Below, one piece after another: positions 56,627 through 64,000 of a stretch of DNA of 64,000 nucleotides. Origin of the DNA: Fallopia convolvulus (taxonomy: Eukaryota; Streptophyta; Magnoliopsida; Caryophyllales; Polygonaceae). Numbering within the stretch: position 1 is the first letter of the stretch; each line of letters starts with the position of its first letter. Where the stretch lies: positions 8,855,979 through 8,919,978 of the forward strand of contig OZ024733.1 of the NCBI GenBank assembly GCA_964016875.1, given 5' to 3'. The translations under genes were made by a program, and so were the position numbers. The notes beneath the pieces are model-generated. The model was given only the letters and a program-made list of their open reading frames with translations, did not search any database and was not told the DNA's origin.

Positions 56627-58094
56627 TGATGTTCATGTTTTTAGTATAGTTTTAAGTGTTTTTCTTAGGTTGTTTGGTTTAGTTTTAGTGAGTTTTAATA
56701 TTAGTTTTGTGTGTTTTTGGATAAGTTTACATATTTTGTGAAAAGTATAGAAGCTACTCCGTTTTTATGTTTTTCTTAGGGTTTTGGAGCAGAAAGGAGC
56801 AATTTTGAGCAAGCTGAAGTCAAGTGGTGGATAGTGGAGTGCATAGTGGGAAGAGAAGAAGGATATGTCTTGAAGATCTCGTTGATGTCCAAGAGAAGCT
56901 GTGAAAAGTATACAAAAACCCAAAACAGATAGCTCGTTACCGACTTGTGAGGGTCGGTACCGAGCTGAGCAATAGAGTTTTATTTGGGGGAATTCAGCAA
57001 GAGTCTACCGACCCTGTGCAGGTCGTTACCGAGGTGACCTGTGTCGATAGGCGGCGCCGACTTTGACAAAATCTATCTTTTATCTTGTAATCTTTTTTGT
57101 TAGGAAAGTTTTTATCTTCTAGGATCTTTGTTAGATAGTTTCTTTTAGTATAAATACCTTTGTTCTAGCCTAGTTTTAGGGACACACGAGTTTGAGAGAG
57201 AGAAGACGTTAGTTTTGGAAGATTCCGACTATCTCGATCGAGAGAGAGAGAGAGAGAGAGAGAGAGGGTCGTGGTCGAGTTGGAACCTTTGTCTTGTTTC
57301 TTGAGTTCGAACGTGGTTGTGATTGTAGGACGAGATTTTTATATTTTCAAGTAGGTTTTATTTCAATGTTCTCTTTCAATATAGTTGTTTGCTTTATTTC
57401 AATCATGAGTGAGTAGTTTACTTTTCTAGGATCGGGGTTGAAACCCGACATAGTTATGCATGGTTGAATGAATGTGTTGATGTTTTGAATGCCTTTTATC
57501 CTTTTATCTACTTGTTTGTGCTTATACTTAGATGAGATTCGAAGTAATTTGAGTTTATCGCTTGATCGAAAGAGAAAGTTGTAAACTTGAATGTTGATAT
57601 TGTTCGATAACGAAAGTTTCGAGCTTTGGATTCGAACTAAGTAGAAAAGTGAATTGATTTATGAAAATTGATTATTTTGCTTGTTTTAGTCCACGAAAGT
57701 TGATAGATTTATCTTTGAGGCATGATAATCATCCTTCACATTAGTTCGTGTGCATGATTATGTTGTGGTAGCCCTTATCCTAGTTATTTTTATCATTTGA
57801 ATTTCCTTCGTTTTTACCTTCGTACAGACTCGTTAACGAGGTACACAGGTCGATACCGAGCCTGCAGTTGATTCGTCTTGTTTGCGTGATTTTAGTAGAA
57901 ACCCAGCGTTGTTACCGACCCTGACAAGGTCGGTACCGAGGGCTGTCGTAGCCTTGTTTTGCTTTGTTTTATTGTTTTCGTAGTTCGGTAATCAAATAAC
58001 CTTGCTTCCCGTGGACGATCCTGACCTCCCTATACTCAGCGGGGTCTTGACTACAAATTTATGTTGTTGTCGAGTTAAATCTTGCCCTTCAACA
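56627..58094 (+). repeat. Athila-like 3' LTR (approximate)
   Basis: Starts TGATGTTCATGTTTTT after the purine-rich TTAAGTATGGGGTATT and ends near CCTTCAACA. About 1.47 kb, a usual Athila LTR length. TATAAATACC near 57150 is the likely LTR promoter. Contains an AG microsatellite at 57240-57267. Confidence 0.5.
57240..57267. repeat. (AG)n microsatellite
   Basis: Fourteen uninterrupted GA/AG units inside the Athila-like LTR, in its transcribed leader. Confidence 0.97.
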
Positions 58095-58910
58095 TCGGTT
58101 AACCGACTTGTTTTAAGCTTTAATTTTTAATCAAAAATCATATTTTTAATACAAAAATTATTGTATTTTTCAATAAAATAAACTTAAAATTGTTTATATT
58201 TAATATGGTAAAACGAGAAATAACTGTTGGTATTATTGTCAAAGAAAAGTGCATTGCAAGAGCAATAACCTAAAGCTCAACAAAAATGTTAGAGACATTA
58301 AATACTGGGATAACTGGAGGCTTACAAAAGAGATAAGAGCAACTAAGAGCAGAAGGGCATGATACTAATCAGAACAAACTTCAAAAGGGTCACATGAAAG
58401 AGGATTACTACATGAATTTTGAGGTATCTTCACTGGTTGACCATAATTTGCTTTTCCCTCAAGATTGGAGAATTGGATTGACCTGTCATGACCCAACACA
58501 GCAATCCAGATTGCACTCGAATCATGTCCCACAAGTTGGGTTTTAAATTATCCCTAGAATTTATACATGAGCATGAAGATTCATTCAATTCCACTTAATC
58601 ACACATACCAAACACAAACTATAAACAAAAATTATAATAGGTAGTTTACTGTTTATTAAAATACATTTACTTTTAACTAAAACTAATTAGATATATAATT
58701 CCACTTTTAAAAACATATAATATATATTAAAAATATTATCGATTCATCGGTTAACCGCCCGTGAAAATATTGATAAATGTATCCGAACCGTTGAACCATT
58801 AAAAGTATCGGTTGGTTAACCGTAACCACTTAAAAAAAAATTTTGGTTCGTTTAACCGTAAAGAGTGATCGGTTTGTCGGTTACGGTTTTCTCCCAACCC
58901 TAGCTCTAGG
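58095..58910. other. AT-rich spacer with CGGTTAACCG palindromes
   Basis: CGGTTAACCG and close variants occur near 58097, 58748, 58812 and 58853. The right edge reads TTTCTCCCAACCCTAG, a possible hAT-type end, but no inverse partner was found. Confidence 0.35.
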
Positions 58911-59864
58911 GACAGGCCTCTACCTACATGTATATTAGTTCGTCGTTCTTGTGGATTCCTTCAGAATCTAGTTCACCAGTAGCCAAAGGCTCGAAAAATA
59001 ATCCAATGACCTCTTTTCGATAGTACAAAGGCCATGCAAATCCTTGAGGGCTTACCTCAACCGGTTCAACAAAGAAAAGGTCGATATCCCATTGTGTGAC
59101 ATCCCTACCTCCATAGAAGCCTTTTGACAAGGGCTAATCCATTGTAGTGAACTCTACAAGGAGCTAACCAAGTACTCGTGCCTCAATTCCAAGGACCTCC
59201 AAACAACCCATACCTCAACCCTTAACCCTATACAACTTAACAAAGTGGATAAATGAGAAAGAAACTTACAAAGATCAAAGGGTTGTTCCTTTAATGGCTT
59301 AAACACCAAAAGACCACTACATGGAGAATGGTTTGCTCCAACATTCGAAAGGCACGTTGGTGGCTCAAAATTAAAGCTCCTCACCAATTTTAAGAAGAAG
59401 GAAGACAAGAGGGTGATGGTGAACGAAAAAGAAAGAGAGAAAAATATGGAAGAGGGATGAAAATGAGAGAAAATGGGTGGTATCTTCTAAAGCCTTCCAT
59501 TCCTCCCTTGTTATCATATCTTCTCTAGAAAGGATAAGGTTCATTGACCTTTTCACTTAAAATGGATAAAGTATCCTATCTTTTCTAGAAAGCATAAGAT
59601 TCGTTACTTTTTTCACTTAAATGGATAAGAACAACCTAGCTTAGTTAGCTTCATCCTTAAGATACGAGCTTTCTTCAAGGTTAAGAAACAAACTTAACCA
59701 AGCTTACTTAATGATTAAGAAACGAACTAATGGATAACTTTAACAAGTAAACTATTTTTAATATAGAAAATCTTTTTAAAAACGAGGTTTCCCGAGATTA
59801 CATTATAGCTAAGCAATCCCAAGACGAATTTCGACAAACATTAAAATATCAAAATAATATTACA
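58910..59864 (-). repeat. Chromovirus 3' LTR (approximate)
   Basis: On the minus strand AAGGGGGTAGGA is followed by TGTAATATTATTTTGAT, a polypurine tract and LTR start directly after the pol end. The far end is set roughly at 58910. Small ORFs here (58924-59130, 59154-59408) are not recognised. Confidence 0.5.
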
Positions 59865-59867
59865 TCC

Positions 59868-60595
59868 TACCCCCTTATTATACCATAAGAAACAACTAAA
59901 TATGTCAAGTACACAAGTTAATTCAAACAAAGCACACAGATAGTCACAATTTTTATGCCCCCAATTTTTATTCTCAAAAACCTCTACTAAACTCGGATAC
60001 CACTCCGGGTAGGTCTCGCTCATTCTTTTCTCGGTCTCCCAAGTGGCCTCCTCGACTCCTCGTCGAGCCCATTGGATCAATACAAGTGGTATCTCCTTGT
60101 TTCATAGCTTCTTCAATCGTTTATCTAAGATTGCTATCATTTGCTCTCGAAATGTATCATCTAGCTCAACCTCCAACTCCACAAAGTTGAGCATGTGACT
60201 AGGGTCGGGCAAATATTGTCTCAACTACGACAGAAGAAAAACAAGATGAACTCCATCTAAAGCTGGTGGTAATGCCAGCTTGTAGGCAACCTTGCCAACC
60301 CTTTCGAGAATCTCAAACGACTTGATGCACCGAGGAGTCAACTTCCTATTCTGTCCAAACCTTCTAACCCCACGAGTCGGTGATACTCTTACCCAAACAT
60401 GTGCTCCTACCTTGAATTCCAGTGGTCTTCACCTCTTATCCACGTGAGTTTTTTGATGATTTTGTGCTGCCAACATGCATTGTCGAACCAATGCCACGTT
60501 CCTTTTCCAATGTTTGATGGATCAACTGAGGCCTTCCAGCTACTACATCTGATGGATCTTCCAAACATAGATGATTTGACCACCTCAATGACGGC
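59868..60595 (-). pseudogene. Chromovirus pol C-terminus with chromodomain
   Basis: On the minus strand the pieces read WRPLEFKVGAHVWV, then FEILERVGKVAYKLALPPAL (integrase C-terminal domain), and IQWARRGVEEATWETEKRM with SETYPEWY, the second half of a chromodomain. Frameshifts and stops separate them. Chromodomains steer integration to marked chromatin. RT and the integrase core are absent, cut off near 60600. Confidence 0.75.
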
Positions 60596-61084
60596 GAGCC
60601 AATAAGAGGATGATTTGTCTGTGCGCTCCGACGGACACATTACTCGAGCCCGGACCCGTGCCATAGCTCGAGCCACGGCGTCCCTCATCGCACGAGTCTA
60701 CGCAAGCCACGGTGTATCCACCGGCGCGCCCCTCTTCAAGTGCCTCACCATCATCGGAGTCGCGCCGCTCCTCAGCGTCGACGCCTCGTACCACGGTGCC
60801 GAGGACCTCGCGTCCAGCGCCGTGCCAGCCATGCCCGGTATTGAGTCCCAAGCCTCGGTACCGACCCCCATGTCCGCGCCAGGCCAACCTGGCGTCGCGA
60901 CATGAGGTTCGCGTGCGCCGCGCACCATGGCCCCGTCGTACCACGCCTAACGTGTCGCAACAGCCTTGGATGTGCCACGTGCCTTGGCTGTGTCGTGCCA
61001 CACCTAGTGTGTCGCGACACGCCTTGCGCTGGCGCGCCGACGCCTTGTCACGGCCTTGTCGCGACACTCGCGACATGGCCACCG

Positions 61085-61473
61085 TGACCATTTATGTTTC
61101 TTTTCGTTTTTAGTATTATTTCCATTCCGAACCTTACTATTTATGTCATTTCTACATTTATTAGAGTTTTGGGCTTGGGCTTGCACCTTGGGCCGCTTGC
61201 ATGCTTCCCCCTTGTGCCGCCTATGCCACTAGGGTTTACTAGGGTTTTATTCGTGCCTCTCCTCTATATAAAGAGGCACGCCCCCCATAAACTATTCTCT
61301 TCTCCATCCCATATTCTTCTTGTTTAGGTCATACTAGACCCCCTTCTTAATCCTTTCAGTTCATTCTCATCTCAAGTCTAGACTTCGGTCTCAAAACCTA
61401 TCGGTTTGTCATGAGAAGACCCAATACGAGTCCAAGCAAAGATCCGTTCGTGAATCCTTCAACGGGGTTCACA
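61085..61473 (+). repeat. Ty3-gypsy LTR (plus strand, left border uncertain)
   Basis: It shares the words TTCCGAAC, TTACTATT and the TATATAA box region with the minus-strand LTR at 62400-62870. The right border is fixed by the primer site; the left border could lie anywhere from 60950 to 61090. Confidence 0.5.
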
Positions 61474-62399
61474 TCAACTAGCATCAGAGCTGAAGGATTG
61501 CGTAAGTCTTTCTCACCCTTTTACTCGTTTTTGCACGAAATTTTTTTCTTTTTACCATCAATTCACATAGCTTCCTCCATCTCTACCATCGTTCATCTAG
61601 TTCCATTGCTTTTCGGTTCAAAAATAAAAAAAACGCCAAAACCCTACGACTAGCATTTGTTTTCGGTTCAATTGCATGAGTTTTCGAGTCTTGCTTGCTT
61701 CATTCTTGAATTGATTGAATCGATTGAATTGTGTGCGTTAATGCTTCTTGTTGTTTTTACGAGATTTGGGTTATAATTCACCATATCTCTTTGTTGCTAT
61801 TGTGGGAGAAGATCTTGGAGGATAAAATCCACAAGATCTTCTCGTTGTCAATTTTATTAAAAAAAAGATTTGGGAATATCAAAGCCAAAATAAGGTAATA
61901 TCTTTCCATTTAAAAAAAGATAACAAAAAGATCTCAAAAGATCTTGTGGGATACACAAGCCAAAATAAGGCAAGTATCACACCAAATATTCGGCCCCCTC
62001 TCTCCTATCTTGCTTAATTGATTTGCATATCTTCCTTGATTGCATATCTTATTTGTTTCTATTTTGTTTAGACACAATCTCGCCTACCCTCTTAAGGGTG
62101 AGATATCATATCTTCTTCCTTCTCTCTCTTGCGTGCCAAGGCTAACCCTAGATAGCCAACGCCTCCCTCTCTCTTTTCTTTCTTGCTTGCTTTGTTTGCT
62201 TGCTTGTTCGTGCTTTTTGCTTGTACCGTTGCTTGTGTTAATTCGAGACCCAAAGCCTCCCCTATCTTTACAAGCCCCTTTCTTTCGTGCAATTAAGGGT
62301 ACTTGGGTGGTGAGTCTTACAAAGTCTCTAAGCTTCTTTTGTTTGTTGTTTTGGGAACTTTTGACTTGTTCATGTCTGTGGTCGAGATTGGTGACGGTA
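61474..62399 (+). other. Gypsy leader region, no coding domain
   Basis: T-rich leader following the primer site. Small ORFs (61411-61653, 62040-62402) are leucine- and serine-rich and not recognised. The gag seen at the equivalent place near 16990 is not reached: the region is cut at 62400 by the minus-strand element. Confidence 0.5.
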
Positions 62400-62402
62400 T
62401 GA

Positions 62403-62880
62403 TGCGTCCCTCGTTACGGGATGCGACAGATCGGTGCGTTGTTTGAGTATTGGGTCTCGAAGTACGCGGCGGAAGGCTTTGAATGATTCGATTCAATGTT
62501 GGATTGATCGAACCTTGTGAGAACACGAGAACAATTGCAAAAGTTCGAGAGCTTTGATGATAGAAATGGCGGCGCAAGCACAAGGATAAAATTAAGGAGA
62601 CAACCTCGACTTGAATTAAACCCTAAATGTGCGCTGAAAACGAAACAAGCAACATAGGCACCTTATATAGGTGCGGCAAGGGAAAAAGATGAAACCCTAG
62701 TGTGGCGCGCCTAGGGCTAGCATGCAAGCTAGGCCCAGCGGCGCGAGTCCAAAACTATCGGCGCAAGGACCAATAAATACTTCCTAATTCTATGAAACCA
62801 ACAATAGTAATGTTCGGAATTAGAAATTATGATAAAAATAGTAGAAATAAGATAGGTCGTCCGTGGCCGACACCGCAGTG
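62403..62880 (-). repeat. Ty3-gypsy 3' LTR (approximate)
   Basis: The right (inner) border is uncertain. GGGCCTAGCTTGCATGC and the TATA region align with the plus-strand LTR near 61190-61280 and the LTR at 17702-18258. Confidence 0.5.
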
Positions 62881-63189
62881 TCGCGACAAGGCCATCGCAG
62901 GTCTGGCGCGGCGCTGGCGAAGGCGTGACACGGCGCTGGCGAGGATCTACGGCGCTGGCGCGCGACGCGGGACGAGGGGCTCGCGAACCTCAAGATGCGA
63001 TCCGGTCTCGAGTCTTGGCACGCTGGATTGGTCGACGGTAACGAAAACCTCAAGATGCGATCCGAGTGCCGGTGCGAGAGACGAGTCGTGGCTGGTTGGT
63101 TCGAGAGCTCGATGTGAGGTTCCCCGACGCCGAGGACGCACAAGGCTACGTGCGTCGGCGTGCAGAGGTGCGTGTCGTGGCCTGCGGAG

Positions 63190-63999
63190 AGGCGCGACAT
63201 GAGTGATTGCGTCGCGATCTGGATGGCGCGAGCCCTGGAACGGGTGACGGGGCCATCCGAGCGAAGTGTGAATGACTCGGCCTCCTGGCTAGCATCCATA
63301 ACGGGGGTCGTATCACCCTCCCCCACTTTGTTGGGAAACGTCCCCGTTTCCTCATAAGTAGGGTCGACATAGGGGGAGAGATCGGCAACGTTGAAAGTAG
63401 AATGGACCGAATACTTGCCTGGGAGGTCGATCTTGTATGCGTTGTCCCCAATACGCTCTAAGACTTTGAAAGGGCCGTCTCACCGCTGATGAAGCTTGGT
63501 TTTCCGTGCGTTCGAAAAACGGTCCTTGCGAAGATGTAGCCAAACGAGATCCCCCGGGTTGAACACGAGACGCTTGCGACCCTTGGTGTGCTGTGCCTCG
63601 TATTGTGCAGCCCTGCGCTCCAATTGATTCCTCGTCCGCTCATGCAATCGGCGTATGGATTCAGCGCGGTTGGCCGCGTCGTGCTAGCCGTTCTTCATAG
63701 GCCGTGGGACTAAATCCATCAGAGAGTGCGGGTTGAGGCCGTAGATTAATCTCGAATGGTGTCTTCTGCGTCGCCGAGTGTTTGGACCTGTTATAGGAAA
63801 ACTCAACAAAAGGAATGAGATCCTCCCACCGGCGTGGGTTATTTTTTAGCACCGTCCGATTGGTCACTTTAGTTTGACCATCGGTTTGGGGATGATATGA
63901 TGTAGAAAAGAGTAATTGCGTGCCTAGCTTTTCCCATAGCGTTCTCCAAAAATGGCTACAAAATTTGGTGTCCCTATCACTAACAATAGTGTGAGGCAC
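63190..63999 (-). pseudogene. Ty3-gypsy integrase and pol C-terminus (partial)
   Basis: The frame entering at the window edge reads PHTIVSDRDTKFCSHFWRTL, LFSTSYHPQTDGQTKVTNRT and WEDLIPFVEFSYNRSKHSA, the second half of the integrase core with Asp and the PQTDGQ region; TEVTNRT-type Glu is replaced by Lys (TKVTNRT). After a frameshift and stop near 63685 it continues RAAQYEAQHTKGRKRLVFNP, GDLVWLHLRKDRF, GPFKVLERIGDNAYKIDLPG and FNVADLSPYVD, then a tail RSDGPVTRSRARAI. No chromodomain is seen. Upstream RT lies outside the window. Confidence 0.85.
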
Positions 64000-64000
64000 A

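Larger units (their letters stand above)
54045..58094 (+). mobile_element. Athila-like Ty3-gypsy remnant
   Basis: The left part (54045-54640) resembles an LTR end (TTTGTGGGTTCGACCCTTAC near 54536). It is followed by a short coding tail (MDRWEGVYSARMALEDTRQQ, TMYEFMGN near 54890), then GGGGACACTGTAATTTTAAG and, near 56595, GAGGACAAGCAAGCTTAAG with TATGGGG, the phrases that precede the 3' LTR in Athila elements. No RT or integrase is present. Repeated ACCGACC...GGTCGGTACCGAG words occur throughout. Confidence 0.55.
60600..62399 (+). mobile_element. Ty3-gypsy fragment: pol tail, LTR, primer site, leader
   Basis: The first part reads RSDGHITRARTRAIARATASL on the plus strand, equivalent to RSDGPVTRSRARAIQIATQSL in the element at 62400-63999. 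A GC-rich stretch with TGTCGCGACAC words follows, then an LTR whose end is TTCACA at 61473, with TATATAAAGAGGCACG near 61265. Next come TCAACTAGCATCAGAGCT (primer site) and a leader sharing CAAGCCAAAATAAGG with 17000-17700. The order pol-LTR-leader is not that of a single element. Confidence 0.65.
62400..63999 (-). mobile_element. Ty3-gypsy 3' part (minus strand), inserted in the leader above
   Basis: On the minus strand: integrase (63999 on), pol tail, GC-rich spacer and an LTR that ends GGGACGCA near 62403. The LTR has CTATATAAGGTGCC near 62665. The element continues beyond the window, so its target duplication cannot be tested. Confidence 0.7.

Noticed and set aside
58850..58920. hAT-type right end (CCCAACCCTA)
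   Set aside because: No inverse partner or 8-bp duplication was found on the left.
60585..61186. Long GC-rich ORFs on both strands, RHTRCGT-like repeats
   Set aside because: They reflect TGTCGCGACAC-type repeats in the gypsy tail; only RSDGHITRARTRAIA fits a known protein end.

Overview
This is a plant nuclear window. The genes have spliced introns with GT..AG borders. The host proteins are a clade-D type 2C phosphatase and a tonoplast-type NRAMP transporter, and the mobile elements belong to plant lineages: CACTA, Mutator-like (MULE), Helitron, L1-type LINE, Ty1-copia and Ty3-gypsy including Athila-like and chromovirus types. The AT-rich spacers and protein sequences fit a eudicot, but species cannot be set from the sequence.

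Layout. 1-1314 is the 3' end of a CACTA transposon. It lies inside the pol gene of a minus-strand Ty1-copia element (1315-2671). The copia LTR is itself split by a 7.5 kb MULE (2673-10194) with terminal inverted repeats and a 9-bp target duplication. This MULE carries two convergent genes: a transposase fused to an AT-hook and an OTU protease domain, and a plant mobile domain (PMD) gene. An intact PP2C gene follows (10499-12848), then AT-rich spacer with Helitron-type ends, then a 3.5 kb long-TIR element (16243-19790) holding a gypsy LTR-gag fragment and a short Helitron-like insert. An intact NRAMP gene lies on the minus strand (20687-22736), with a nearly full-length LINE (about 22995-29190) just upstream.

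From 29.4 kb to the end the window is almost entirely mobile DNA. There are two related gag-only LTR elements (29399-35321 with target duplication ATACA, and 38564-42823), the first holding a 685-bp long-TIR MULE in one LTR. After these come LINE and MULE relics, a 479-bp foldback element with a perfect 10-bp target duplication, a Pack-MULE-type element carrying a class I TCP transcription-factor fragment (48223-49309), a degraded copia (about 50215-54045), an Athila-like remnant (54045-58094), a chromovirus 3' end (about 58910-60595) and two opposed gypsy fragments (about 60600-63999).

Only PP2C and NRAMP look like working host genes. The TCP fragment is an open, possibly transcribed capture. 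No rRNA, tRNA or CRISPR was found. The most interesting system is the MULE at 2673-10194: its two-gene convergent plan resembles maize MuDR, but a PMD gene takes the place of the second gene and the transposase carries an OTU domain. Nearly all of its inactivating lesions are TGA/TAG stops or single-base slips in G or C runs.
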